A model generated the notes under the pieces. That model was given only the letters and a program-made list of their open reading frames with translations. It had not been told where the DNA came from and did no database searches. From Chitinophaga niabensis (GTDB lineage Bacteria > Bacteroidota > Bacteroidia > Chitinophagales > Chitinophagaceae): a stretch of DNA of 64,000 nucleotides. Shown piece by piece: positions 19,601 through 29,900 of this stretch (positions are counted from its first letter, which is position 1; each line of letters begins with the position of its first letter). The stretch covers positions 868,001 through 932,000 of the forward strand of contig NZ_FSRA01000001.1 of NCBI RefSeq assembly GCF_900129465.1, given 5' to 3'. Both the position numbers and the translations under genes were made by a program.

Positions 19601-22266
19601 GTGGTGTGATAGATACTTCCAAACACATTGCCAAAAGGTTGAAGGAGATCAACCTGTATACCAAGGCAGATTTTCTGAAGTACAATACAAAAGCAAGGCC
19701 GGTAAAAACGGTGCATTTTGAATACTCTTATGAACTCTGCCCGGGCGCAGCATTGCCTGGAAGTAACATTGGCAAACTAACACTAAAGAAGATCTGGTTT
19801 TCGTACAACGGCAATAAGAAAGGCATTAAGAATGCATACCAGTTTAATTATAACGCGAAAAACCCCGGATATGACCAGAAATCATTCGACCGCTGGGGTA
19901 CATATAAGGACCCGGCGCAGAACCCCGGATCAAATGGGCAGAACCTGGTAACAAATGCAGAATTTCCATATGCTATACAGGACAGTGCGGTAGCAGCGTC
20001 TAATGCAGCAGCGTGGACGCTGGATTCTATTCAGTTGCCTTCCGGAGGCCGGATGAAGATCACTTATGAAAGCGATGATTATGCATTTGTGCAGAACAGG
20101 CGCGCTGCACAGATGAGCCAGGTAGCAGGTTTTTCTTTTGCTGAACCTGCACAGCTGAACCAGCTGAGCAATCAACTGACAGGCAGTAACGGAGATAACC
20201 TGTATGTAGCCATTCACGTCAGCGAAAAAGTAAATTCAAAAAGCGAAGTCTATTACAAGTACCTGGAAGGTATTAATAAGCTATACTTCCGCCTGAACGT
20301 AAAAATGCCGGACGACAAATGGGGGAACGGACACGAATTTGTATCCGGGTATGCCAACCTGGATAAATCGCAGTTCGGATATTTCAACAATGGTAATACA
20401 ATATGGGTAAAACTGGTCCCTATGAATAAAGCAGCAGAGGATTGGCAAGGCAATTATAGCCCCATGGCTAAAACAGCTATTTCCTTCCTCAGGCTCAATT
20501 TGCCTTCCAAAGCTTTTCCGGGTTCAGACATAGGAGATAACCTGGACTTCCAGGACGGTATTCAGCTCTTGTTTTCCATGGGTGATAATATTGTAAATGC
20601 TTTCCGTTCTTTTGATGAAACTGCCCGGAGCAATAAATGGGCGAGAGAAGTAGATCTGTCCCGTTCTTCTGTGCGATTACATAGTCCTGGGCTGAAAAAA
20701 TACGGCGGCGGGCTGCGGGTGAAGCGGATCACCATTTATGATCATTGGAATGCAATGACGAAGCAGAAAGAATCAATATATGGAACTGAATATAGCTATA
20801 CGACTACCCGGATGATCAATGGGAAGCCGAAAGTGATCAGCAGTGGAGTGGCAGAATATGAACCGATGTTAGGTGGTGAGGAGAATTCAATGAAAGAACC
20901 GCTGGAATATGTGCAGCAAATGGGCCCCCTCGCGCCGGTAAGCCTTGGTTATGTGGAAGTGCCGCTGGGTGAAACTTTCTTCCCAGGTGCTTCCGTAGGA
21001 TACAGCAAAGTGCGTAAACGTTCTATTAATACCACTAAAACGAGATCTGCCACAGGTTATGATGAAACTGCCTTCTATACGGCATATGATTTCCCGATCA
21101 TTACCGAATATTCCAAGTTTAGCCCCGAAACCAAACTCAGGCATAAACCTAACCTGTTGATGAAGTTGCTGGCCGTTGATGCAAAACATCACCTTGTGCT
21201 GAGCCAGGGATTTAAAATAGAGCTAAATGATATGCATGGCAAGCTACGTTATACCGCCAGTTATGCAGAAACAGATAAAGAAAAACCAATCTCCTACTCG
21301 GAACACTTTTATCATGTAGATAATCCTAATGCGGTACATAAACACCTGAAGAATAATGTGCTGTCTATGAATGCAAAGGGCGAAATTGATACCACAGCCC
21401 TCATAGGCATGGATATAGAGTTGATGATGGATATGCGTGAGCAGATAACAATCAGTAATGGCGTGGATATTAACGTGAATGTTGATGCATTTACAACAGT
21501 GCTTCCGCCAATCATTTCCATTCCTTCGTTTGCGGTATTCCCGCAGCGGCAGGAGAACAAGTTCCGTTCTATAGCAGCAGTGAAAGTTGTGAACAGGCAT
21601 GGTATAGTGGATAGTATTGTAACAGTGGAAAAAGGCAGCAAGGTGCTGATGAGGAATATGCTATATGATGGTGAAACAGGCGATGTGCTGCTTACCGCCA
21701 CCCAGAATGAATTCAACGATACTATCTATCAGTTTAACTATCCATCCGGCTGGATGTACGATGGTATGAGCGGTGCTTATAAGAACATTAATACACTCCT
21801 GAAGGGTGTAAATATCAGGGAAGGAAGGATCATTACAAGCCTTGGAACGGCTACGCCCGCTACTTATTTTTCGTCGGGGGATGAGATCCTTATCTATTCA
21901 AGAAATAAAGTCAGCGGTGTCAATTGCACACCGGCACTGGCCACCTGGCGCAGTTCAAAAAAGATATGGGCAGTTGATGCAAATGCCCTGAGTGGTGCAG
22001 CACCGGAGATCTTCTTTATGGACCAGGATGGGGCACCTTTTACGGGAGATGATGTGATCATGAAGGTGGTCCGTTCCGGAAGAAAGAACATATCCGCCAG
22101 TGTAGGGAGTGTTACAATGATGGGGAACCCGCTGGTAATGAATGCAGGTAAACTGGAACTGAAAATAGATCAGACTTCCCGGATCATTAATGCATCCGTG
22201 ATAGAATACAAACAGAACTGGCAGGTAGAAGACAGGCGAAAAGAGAAGATCACCTGCGATTTTTAA
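16624..22266 (+). CDS. Giant SpvB/TcB-like secreted protein with PA14 domain
   Basis: A 1,880-residue exported protein; the hydrophobic segment at residues 12-33 serves as signal sequence. Residues about 99-165 carry the Bacteroidota Rhs/SpvB opening signature: NGDDMVNLFTGDFTYKVPLL, then YNGGPDMAQEASWVGLGWNI and NMRGLPDDFNG. SpvB-like domains form the B half of Tc-type toxin cages. A PA14 domain at about residues 642-775 (FRAEYFF, then SDDGVRLFVND) suggests carbohydrate or surface binding. The rest is beta-rich and has no obvious toxin. The gene stands between small secreted proteins in the Rhs operon. Probably one half of a split Rhs/Tc-like shell; the N-terminal and PA14 assignments are confident, the function is inferred. 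Confidence 0.75.
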   Translation: MILAFAEKWKKTFACLMLGLIYFEIVVPPQVFAHGRGGGRYAIRNRVPVFVAPVYTPAPVAAKKVVVAPKVTMPAKAARAPFNGGPTQPESQDFHSINGDDMVNLFTGDFTYKVPLLDVGGYPLAIGYNGGPDMAQEASWVGLGWNINPGSITRNMRGLPDDFNGRDSVTKTTSVKENKTIGASGGVDVELIGLPITIGASAGLFHNTYRGWGIESGVNASLNVGEKASGPLSGGLSLNNNSQEGFTVSPNLSLKLFSASSKDKGSVDGSVSMGLSYNSRSGLKALQFSSGVKMYRSTKNRQIKESIDASQEQREMRALPGQIGSSAYRTSNISFNTPAFTPSMDLPYTSRNFTATVKLGLEYMTVHPSISITGYVSKQYIAKEDQVRHFPAYGYLNFGSGKANPAGLLDYNREKEIPYREKPDFPNIAIPSYTYDVFSISGEGTGGMFRAYRSDIGYVHDHSMRTKDQSQSASLDLGFGNLFHVGANFAETRAFTQTGPWQQNNSLSNTVAFTESDKDYEAVYFRNPGEMAINSGAYYKTIGGADLVVPKIVQSGRNSPNMQATNFLSRYKGEVKQDEIQLTAANAVKKERDKRSQVITHLTAEEADITGFPRFIENYSMNKFSAQQCEEEIPDDIDQDTTGFRAEYFFRNKDLKGQVYHAIDTAVNYPNLATYNYATQARWNFMTNGSTNFSIRWRGRIKAPVTGVYTITLNSDDGVRLFVNDSAIVDDWTVHALRTTTRTLNLEEGKIYNVRLEYFQNTGDVVITMKWQCGNVIVQAKDMFIPSAKDEFVAIEDQLVKEKRVNTFRKSNHISQLDVLNSDGRRYIYGLPVYNLKQKEVTFAIPKEKGNALEGLTSYNHGSDNTTDNMNGQDRYFSSEEIPAYAHTFLLTGVVTPDYVDITGNGISDDDPGDAIKFNYTKIAGAKNPYTWRTPFSNKANYSEGMKSDNRDDKGSYIYGEKELWYLNTIESKNMIATFTLEDRMDLAPISESGVIDTSKHIAKRLKEINLYTKADFLKYNTKARPVKTVHFEYSYELCPGAALPGSNIGKLTLKKIWFSYNGNKKGIKNAYQFNYNAKNPGYDQKSFDRWGTYKDPAQNPGSNGQNLVTNAEFPYAIQDSAVAASNAAAWTLDSIQLPSGGRMKITYESDDYAFVQNRRAAQMSQVAGFSFAEPAQLNQLSNQLTGSNGDNLYVAIHVSEKVNSKSEVYYKYLEGINKLYFRLNVKMPDDKWGNGHEFVSGYANLDKSQFGYFNNGNTIWVKLVPMNKAAEDWQGNYSPMAKTAISFLRLNLPSKAFPGSDIGDNLDFQDGIQLLFSMGDNIVNAFRSFDETARSNKWAREVDLSRSSVRLHSPGLKKYGGGLRVKRITIYDHWNAMTKQKESIYGTEYSYTTTRMINGKPKVISSGVAEYEPMLGGEENSMKEPLEYVQQMGPLAPVSLGYVEVPLGETFFPGASVGYSKVRKRSINTTKTRSATGYDETAFYTAYDFPIITEYSKFSPETKLRHKPNLLMKLLAVDAKHHLVLSQGFKIELNDMHGKLRYTASYAETDKEKPISYSEHFYHVDNPNAVHKHLKNNVLSMNAKGEIDTTALIGMDIELMMDMREQITISNGVDINVNVDAFTTVLPPIISIPSFAVFPQRQENKFRSIAAVKVVNRHGIVDSIVTVEKGSKVLMRNMLYDGETGDVLLTATQNEFNDTIYQFNYPSGWMYDGMSGAYKNINTLLKGVNIREGRIITSLGTATPATYFSSGDEILIYSRNKVSGVNCTPALATWRSSKKIWAVDANALSGAAPEIFFMDQDGAPFTGDDVIMKVVRSGRKNISASVGSVTMMGNPLVMNAGKLELKIDQTSRIINASVIEYKQNWQVEDRRKEKITCDF

Positions 22267-22287
22267 TCACGCATTTAATCAAGGAAT

Positions 22288-22746
22288 ATGCACATAAAGG
22301 TATGGATCATAAGTTTTCTGTTGCTGGCAACCCCTTGCGCGGTGTTTGCGCAATTGCAACCGGAAGGAGAGTGGGAATTGGATAAAGTGAATGTAAAGTT
22401 GTTCTCAGACCCGGGGAATAATTTGCTGGAGGAAAGAACGCAGGATTCTCTCCCGCTACAGGCAATCCTGACAGGTAAAAGAATAACATTCTATGGGCAG
22501 AACTATATCATGCAAGGGGCACAGGGTACTTATTTATTATTAAGTGATGGAAGTCTTGCTTTCAGGAATGCCGGTAAACCTGTGACCCTAATCAATGGTC
22601 AGCCACAGCCAGATGTCTTCTGCAAAGTAAAGATGCCGGATGCAGACAGATTGATCATCGAATTACCTGTGGAAGTCTATAAAGATCATTCACGAAATCT
22701 TATTATAAAGCAATTTTTTATTTGTCAGTATAACAGGAAGAAATGA
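22288..22746 (+). CDS. Small secreted protein of unknown function in the Rhs cassette
   Basis: A 152-residue protein with a clear signal peptide ending near residue 21 (AVFAQ). The mature part is beta-rich, with a GEWELDKV opening and a FYGQNYIMQG segment reminiscent of small lipocalin-like folds, though this is weak. It starts 21 bases after the SpvB/PA14 gene and its stop overlaps the next start by 4 bases, so translation is probably coupled. No catalytic motif was seen. Confidence 0.6.
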   Translation: MHIKVWIISFLLLATPCAVFAQLQPEGEWELDKVNVKLFSDPGNNLLEERTQDSLPLQAILTGKRITFYGQNYIMQGAQGTYLLLSDGSLAFRNAGKPVTLINGQPQPDVFCKVKMPDADRLIIELPVEVYKDHSRNLIIKQFFICQYNRKK

Positions 22747-25700
22747 CCAGTAAATTAAAATCATTATTCAGGGGAGTTACCTGCTTGCTGTTCCTGTTAT
22801 TACCATCTTTGGTAAAGGCACAGAATAACTGGAATATTTCGGTTGTTACAGACTCTTCCAGGTGTGCGGCAAGTGGAAAGGTAACCGTTACGCTTACCGG
22901 TTCAAATGCCGGCAATTTATCTGACGTGCGTTACACACTAACTTCTACCGGCGGAGGGTATAATCTTCCTCCCAGTGAATCAAATATACTGGAGAATATT
23001 CCTGCAGGTGATTATGTCATCAGGGCGGTAGGTATTCTCAATAGCATGCCGGATACGGCCATTAAGACCGTAAATGTACCAGGCAACTATGCGCAATTTC
23101 TGCCTAACGCTGCAGAGCTAAGGTCATCATTCAGCAGTTGCGGTTCAGGCAGGATCAAGGTTGACTTCCAGGGAGGAAGAAAGCCATATAAAGTACAGCT
23201 CACCGCTTACCCGGCTGGTTATACCGGCAGTATTGTATTCATGAGCTACAGTAATACACTCACTTTGGATAATCTGAATGCAGGTGATTATAAGTTGAGG
23301 ATATCTGATACCTGTGAAACAACGGCCCCCATCTTTGATGTAAAGGTGAACACAATGCCGGTTTTAACCACTTCACTTGTTACCCTGAGTTACAGGGAAT
23401 CTGCCGGCCCAAACTGTAATTCATTGATCATACCTGTGCCTGCATTTGCTGGTAGCTCTCCTTATTTCAAATACATTGAACCCGGCACATCCCTGATGTG
23501 GTGCACATCTTATAATGGAGGTCCTAAATCTGCTTACAGGAGCATGTATAACACTCCTGATACCATTGTGCTGCCTGCCGGTCAAACATTAAAGGACTCT
23601 TATAATAAAACCATCACCTATTATGTTAAAGATGCCTGCGGAGTAGAGATGTCTTTGAACCAGGTTAATTACCCACCAATTGTCAGTAATACGCATGGGG
23701 TGAACTGTAATGTGGATTTTACACTTTCCTTATACCATCTTTACCTGAACAAAACTTGTTTCCCGCTCTATACGCAGATCAGGAACACAACTACACAAGC
23801 CATAACATATGATACCATATATGGCGGGATGCACGTAACCAGGTTTTTCACACTTCCTTTTGGATCATACGTTATCAATTCAGTTACAGCAGATGGTTAC
23901 AAGCTCCAGGACAACGTTGCATACACGGTGGCCTCGCCTGGCAATGAAGATCCTTATGAAGTAACGCCTACGAACTATAATGGAGCTTATGGCCAGGATG
24001 GTGCAGGCGCTTTCCAGATCCGCAAGAAAACAGGTAATCTTTCAGTTGGTACTAATTTCCAGATACTCAGTCCTGGCAACTATTTATACAATTATACCTA
24101 TACCACGGATTTCAGCACTGCATATCAAAATATCCTTGTAGACCAAAGTGTTCCTTATAAGATGTTTTATCCGGGTGAATATATATTGCGGATAACAGAT
24201 CCCTGTGGTACTTATGATAAATTCGTGACCATAGAAGAAAAACACGTTTACCGCTATGATCCGGTTTTTACAACAGACACTACCTGTGCCGGTTTAAAAG
24301 TGACCCCATCTGGTACCGTCACTTTCAATAACTCAACAAATTATCCTTCTTACTTCAGTATAGTAGCAGGCCCTGCCGGGTTTAGTACGCAAATTGTTCC
24401 GGCAGGTACGCCTATTAACCTGTCTGTTCCCGGTACCTATACAATCGGTATGGGCACAAATCCAACTTTGATTATATGGAATGGCCCGGGAATAGGCAAT
24501 GGTGGAAATCTTTTTACGGTTGATTATAATTATAGTCCTTTGACGGTGGATGTTAACCGTACACTGGGATGGATCTGCCCCGGCGGAGCCGCTAATTCCG
24601 GTAGCATTTCAGCTTATGTACGGAACGGCCGCAAAGGTGCAGCCGGTGTTTATACTTACCGTTTGGCAGCCGCGGGGCAAGGCGCTACCGGACCCTACCT
24701 GGCAACAAATAATACCGGGAAATTTGGCCCGGCTACTTCAGGAGGCGCTTACCATCTGATGGTGAATCAGAATTATGATGTGCAGGTTACAGATGATTGT
24801 GGCGCTTCGGCCGTACAGACCGTGAAGATACTGGACCTGGCCAATGCGCAACTGGCCTCTGCCAGCCAGCCGCAATATTGTATCGGGGAAACTGTGCGCT
24901 TGTCAGTGATCAACCTTCCTGCTACGGCTGTGAACTATCTATGGGAGGGACCAAATAATTTCAAAAGTACGTCTCCAAACCCGTTAATACGGAATTTTCG
25001 TCCGCAAAACGCAGGAGAGTATAGGGTAGCCATCAATGCCGATATCTGCCAGAATACGATCAGGGATACGGTAATAGTGACCGCCGCTACCTATAGCAGC
25101 ATTTGCTATAGTGCGGTTACAGATACAAGTGTGAATCCTTATGCTTACGGTCTGTTGGGCAACTGGCGCCCTGCACGTGCCTACGTCTATTACGGGGCAA
25201 GGAAAGAATCGGACCCTTCGCAGGGTACCAATATCCGGAAGGACGGGGAATATGCAGACTTTATGGCGTTCTGGAAAAAACAGACAGAGGGCTGGAAACC
25301 ACAGTATGATACCACCCGCTGGGTTTGGAATGCTACTTCTACCTTATTTAATAAGAAAGGATACGAACTGGAAAATAAAGATCCGCTAAACCGGTACAAT
25401 GCCGCGATCTACGGTTATGATAATACGGTACCTGTGGCCATGGTACAAAATAGCCGGTATCGTGAAGCTGCATTCGAAGGATTTGAAGATTACGATTTTA
25501 AAGCCGCCAGCTGCGAAGAGAATTGCTCACCGGACCGCCGTTTCGATTTTTCCAGCTATCTCGGCCGCATTGACAGTACAGAAAAGCATTCCGGCCGTTA
25601 TAGCATTCGTATTCCTGCAGGAGATACCATTCACCTGAAGGTGGGGGTAACAGCAACTGATACAGACCCCGGTAACCCGCTGTTCAATAAAGGGAGCAAT

Positions 25701-26234
25701 GCATGTGCGCCAGGTGTTGAAGTGTTGAAAAGTGTAAAAGCTACGCCAGCCATGTTGCTACCTTCCTTTACACCCCTTGCCGGAAAGAAAGTGCTCATCA
25801 GTGCATGGGTAAAAGAAACACAGGATTGCAACTGTGCATCTTATGAAAGTAACAAGATGCTCATTATAGCAAACAATGCCGGTGTTGGAACACCTACCCA
25901 TGCAAAACCCGCAGGCGCCATTATTGAAGGATGGCAGCGATATGAACAAGTAGTGGATCTGCCGCTTAATACAACAGAACTGGCCATCAAGCTGATCTCC
26001 ACCGGTACTTCTACCGTGTATTTTGATGATATACGCGTACATCCCTATAATGCCAATATGAAGAGTTTTGTATTCGATGCGGTGACATTACGGATGATGG
26101 CAGAGCTGGATGAGAATAACTACGCCACTTTCTTTGAATACGATGATGATGGTACCCTCACCCGGGTGAAGAAGGAGACTGAAAGAGGAATTAAAACGAT
26201 TAAAGAAACCAGGAGTGCCCTGATAAAGGAATAA
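22743..26234 (+). CDS. Large SprB/Ig-like secreted protein ending in a YD-like module
   Basis: A 1,163-residue secreted protein; the signal peptide ends near residue 27 (LVKAQ). Residues about 30-790 form repeated Ig-like domains resembling SprB repeats (SGKVTVTLTGSNAG, then IPAGDYVIRAVG), with regularly placed cysteines. From about residue 798 comes a conserved Bacteroidota block (ARAYVYYGARKE, then LENKDPLNRYNAAIYGYDN, then EAAFEGFEDYDF) and a carbohydrate-binding-like sandwich. The last 45 residues are YD-repeat-like (MMAELDENNYATFFEYDDDG) and would fit the start of an Rhs shell. Its start overlaps the previous stop, and the next gene follows after 3 bases. It has no toxin tip. Probably a partner of the Rhs protein downstream. 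Confidence 0.68.
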   Translation: MTSKLKSLFRGVTCLLFLLLPSLVKAQNNWNISVVTDSSRCAASGKVTVTLTGSNAGNLSDVRYTLTSTGGGYNLPPSESNILENIPAGDYVIRAVGILNSMPDTAIKTVNVPGNYAQFLPNAAELRSSFSSCGSGRIKVDFQGGRKPYKVQLTAYPAGYTGSIVFMSYSNTLTLDNLNAGDYKLRISDTCETTAPIFDVKVNTMPVLTTSLVTLSYRESAGPNCNSLIIPVPAFAGSSPYFKYIEPGTSLMWCTSYNGGPKSAYRSMYNTPDTIVLPAGQTLKDSYNKTITYYVKDACGVEMSLNQVNYPPIVSNTHGVNCNVDFTLSLYHLYLNKTCFPLYTQIRNTTTQAITYDTIYGGMHVTRFFTLPFGSYVINSVTADGYKLQDNVAYTVASPGNEDPYEVTPTNYNGAYGQDGAGAFQIRKKTGNLSVGTNFQILSPGNYLYNYTYTTDFSTAYQNILVDQSVPYKMFYPGEYILRITDPCGTYDKFVTIEEKHVYRYDPVFTTDTTCAGLKVTPSGTVTFNNSTNYPSYFSIVAGPAGFSTQIVPAGTPINLSVPGTYTIGMGTNPTLIIWNGPGIGNGGNLFTVDYNYSPLTVDVNRTLGWICPGGAANSGSISAYVRNGRKGAAGVYTYRLAAAGQGATGPYLATNNTGKFGPATSGGAYHLMVNQNYDVQVTDDCGASAVQTVKILDLANAQLASASQPQYCIGETVRLSVINLPATAVNYLWEGPNNFKSTSPNPLIRNFRPQNAGEYRVAINADICQNTIRDTVIVTAATYSSICYSAVTDTSVNPYAYGLLGNWRPARAYVYYGARKESDPSQGTNIRKDGEYADFMAFWKKQTEGWKPQYDTTRWVWNATSTLFNKKGYELENKDPLNRYNAAIYGYDNTVPVAMVQNSRYREAAFEGFEDYDFKAASCEENCSPDRRFDFSSYLGRIDSTEKHSGRYSIRIPAGDTIHLKVGVTATDTDPGNPLFNKGSNACAPGVEVLKSVKATPAMLLPSFTPLAGKKVLISAWVKETQDCNCASYESNKMLIIANNAGVGTPTHAKPAGAIIEGWQRYEQVVDLPLNTTELAIKLISTGTSTVYFDDIRVHPYNANMKSFVFDAVTLRMMAELDENNYATFFEYDDDGTLTRVKKETERGIKTIKETRSALIKE

Positions 26235-26237
26235 GAT

Positions 26238-26984
26238 ATGTACAGAACAATTGTATTGTTAATTGCATCATTAATATGGCTACCTGCTGCAAATGCACAG
26301 GAGAAGCTGGATACAGGCCGGCTGGAGACCTTGTTGGCAAAGGTCCGGGATGTATACAGGAACGGACCGATGTCCTTCAATGTACGCTATACAGCAGCCG
26401 CTGAATCGCAGCCTGCTTTACCGCTGGACTCTATACAGGGAGAAGTGGCTGTGAATGGCGTGTATTGCTACTACCGGTTACCTGGTATGGAAACTATCAC
26501 CAATCCCCGGTATAACATCATTCTATTTAAGGAAGATAAGCTTATGTATCTGACCAAACCTTCCGTACAAGCTGTTCAGGACCCGATGTTGCCGGTACGT
26601 ACTTTATTGAAGGCCGGTAAACTGCAGGAGATCGCCGTACGGGAGGAAGGAAAGCACCAGTTGCTAAGCATGACATTTGATGCACAATCCGCCTGCAGGA
26701 ATATGTTACTCGAGATAGAAAAATCCACCGGGTATGTGCAGCATATACGGTATGAGCTGAAAACAGAACTACTCCCCGGCTTATTTAACGGAGAAGCAGA
26801 TGAGGATAGGACAACCTATGGAAAATTTGTGATCGTACGGATGGTGTTTTATAATTACAAAAAACTGGATGGAGACCTGGGCCGCTTTGATGAAAAGAAT
26901 TTCTTTTACCTGGACGGCACCGAATTTAAAACTGCATCCGCTTATAATGATTACACGATTTTTAAAGGAACGCCCAACCTATAG
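26238..26984 (+). CDS. Secreted protein of unknown function (possibly LolA-like fold) in the Rhs cassette
   Basis: A 248-residue protein with a signal peptide ending near residue 20 (ANAQ). The mature part alternates beta-strands and turns and has a helix at the start (LETLLAKVRDVYRNG), an order seen in LolA/LolB-like half-barrels. No motif proves that relation. It lies 3 bases after the SprB-like gene and 7 before the Rhs toxin gene. Periplasmic carriage or chaperoning of the Rhs protein is a reasonable guess from this place; nothing more specific can be supported. Confidence 0.5.
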   Translation: MYRTIVLLIASLIWLPAANAQEKLDTGRLETLLAKVRDVYRNGPMSFNVRYTAAAESQPALPLDSIQGEVAVNGVYCYYRLPGMETITNPRYNIILFKEDKLMYLTKPSVQAVQDPMLPVRTLLKAGKLQEIAVREEGKHQLLSMTFDAQSACRNMLLEIEKSTGYVQHIRYELKTELLPGLFNGEADEDRTTYGKFVIVRMVFYNYKKLDGDLGRFDEKNFFYLDGTEFKTASAYNDYTIFKGTPNL

Positions 26985-26991
26985 AAATATT

Positions 26992-29900
26992 ATGAAGCCT
27001 TATTCTCTGAAAATTACAGGCAGGTGGTTGCTGTTAGTATTGTTACTCGCAACTGTTCAGCATATACAAGCCCAGTCCCGCTCCGGTATTGTTCTGCGAA
27101 AAGTATTGGACGGTGCGGAAAACCGCCTGGCGGTGGATTCTTCCATTATGGTGCAGGATAGCATTTATTTTAATCCCCTGCTCATCAGCAAGCTGGATAC
27201 GCCATATGCAGTACGGAATATCATCACCTTCAAGATCAATGAATATTCCAACCTGTACCTGCCTGCCAGTTTCAATGCTACAGTAAATGTAAGGATCTAC
27301 TATACTAAGGCAAACAGCACGGTAGATTCTATAGACAGGGAGTTGACGATCAATTATGATACGGCCAATACTTATTCTGTAAGGAACTATTTTGTTTTTA
27401 ATAATTCCCACCGGGTAAATGTGAAGGTGCTTTCCTTTACAACTAACGCAGGTACTAATGTGCTGCCTGCGCTGATGCTGGAGAATGAAATGGAGTTGCA
27501 CCCTGTGTATAAGCTCAATTGTACGGCGGATGCTGTTAAGTCCATTGCATCTAATAATCCGCCGGTTACTGATTCAACAGATGAGATTACGGTTAACTGG
27601 CCGGTGACGCTGGGGGCGGATGTATACGACCTGGAATGGGCATACATAGATTCCAGTGCGCTGGAATCAGGCAGATATGGCTCACCACTTAACGCTGCAC
27701 TCATTTTCGCTAACAATACCACACGTGTAACAATATCAGCAAACAGCTATGCAATTCCTCTGTTGTACGACAATGGAGGTGTGCTTTTTTATAGGGTAAG
27801 GGCAGTGCAGGAGAAGAAAGAATACAGGCGGATGGAGACAGACTGGAGTACTGATTTTCCGGGTGGGCTGGGGAGTTATGCGTTTTGCGGGCATCAGCGT
27901 AATCTGAACTGGCAGTCTTCTGTTACTTTTGCAGAGGAAGGGAAACGTAAGATTGAAATACAATATTTCGATGGTAGCCTGCGTGGACGTCAAGCGATTA
28001 CAAAAGATAATACCACTAATACAATTATTGTAGCAGAATCTTTCTATGATTATCATGGGCGTCCTGCCATAGAGGTAATGCCTGCACCTACAATTAATAC
28101 TGTTTTAAAGTATACGGCCAACCTTAATAATGCGGTAAACGGTGCGGAGTACGATAAAGACCAGTACGACAGGCTGGAAACACCGGCAGATTTTCTGCTG
28201 GCCAGCGCTAAACAAATGAGCACGTCATCTGGATCTAATCAGTACTACTCGCCAAACAACCCCGATAAGTTGGTGGGGATCAGCCAGTATATTCCTGATG
28301 CCGAAGGGTATGCTTTTGTTGAAACAGAGTATGTACAGGACAATACGGGGAGAATTTCCCGCGTTAGCAGTGCTGGACGAACTTTTAAGTTAGGCGGTGG
28401 TCATGAATCAAAATATACATATGGCACAGCACCGCAGGAAGATCTGGATGCTTTGTTTGGAACAGAAGTAGGTTACAATACACACTATTTTAAAAATACA
28501 GCTAGAGATGCAAATGGACAATATTCAGTAACCTATCTGGATATGCATGGCCGTACTATTGCAACCGCACTTGCAGGTTCTCCGCTTTCTGCCAGTCTGG
28601 ATGATCTTCCCACTAAGGATGTTACCGTAAAAACAGATTCCCTTTCAGGCGTGGGTAAGAACATTGTGCAGGATTTACGGCTTGAAAGCCGCAGTTCTCA
28701 AACAGTTGCGGAAGCTGGAACATATACTTTCAAATATGAGTTAACCTCACCGGTATTAAGAAAGAAGGACTGCAACGGGGTAGAGGTCTGCTACAATGCT
28801 TTATATGATCTCAATATCCGTATCACCGATGACGCCTACAACCAACGTTTGGGTGGTAAACCCTTTGATACGGTTATTCATAGTGTTCAGGGAGTAGAAG
28901 ATATCAATAACAGTTGTACCCCTAAACAGCTGAATTTCGAGTTCAGCATCTTTCTGCGGGAAGGAAGTTATGAGATCACCAAGTCCCTGGCCATTAACAA
29001 GGAAGCAATGGACTATTACCGGGATAGCATTTTCCTGAAATCAAGTCTTTGTACATCCGTTGAGCAGATCATAGCGGCAAAAAAAGAAGAACAGCGCTCG
29101 CTGGATTGCTTTCCTACCTGCGAAAGCTGCCTGGACAGTATTGGTAATTGGGATAATTTCCGGGTAAAGTACGTATTGGATGCAGGCCATGCTATTCAGG
29201 ATACAGCCTTGTATCGGGATGAAGCCCTGCACGCGTATCAGGCAGCTATTGTTGCCTGTGACGAGCTTTGCGGCACCACAACTGATAATGATGATATCAG
29301 GAAAGTGATGTTAATGGATATGACACCGCCTTTTGGCCAGTATGCCAACCTGGTGGATACGCTGAGCAAACATTCCGTATTCTATCTTCTTAATGATAAT
29401 TCCGTGATGCCGTATGCAAGGGACACTACCCGCTTTACGGACGATTCAGGTAAGCCGGATTTGGTTTATGACGAAGAAACGGGTGGTTACATTACGCCTA
29501 ATAAGCTCTCCAAACAACGATTCGTGGAAAAGTTCAGGGCTTCCTGGGCTGAAGCATTGCTTAAATTTCACCCTGAATACTGCAAGTTCCTGCAACGGGA
29601 GAAGTTCAAAACTGCTATGCAATGGGATAAGACTTTCCGTGAAACAGATTCCTACCAGGAGGCCAAGACCAAAGGATATCTGAATCCTTTGGGCATGCCG
29701 GAAGTATCTTTTGCTTCCCCCGGCACGCTTGATCCGGTTAAACTGCAGGATGTAACCAATAAGCTTGCAAACAGACTAAAGAGCTACAGCGTAACAACCT
29801 ACAACGGGAAAACATATACTTATTCTGCCTGGAGCATGGCCACCATTGGCGTAAAGTGTCAGCAAAAGGATCAGGCCTGCACGCAACAGTTCGCTACGAT

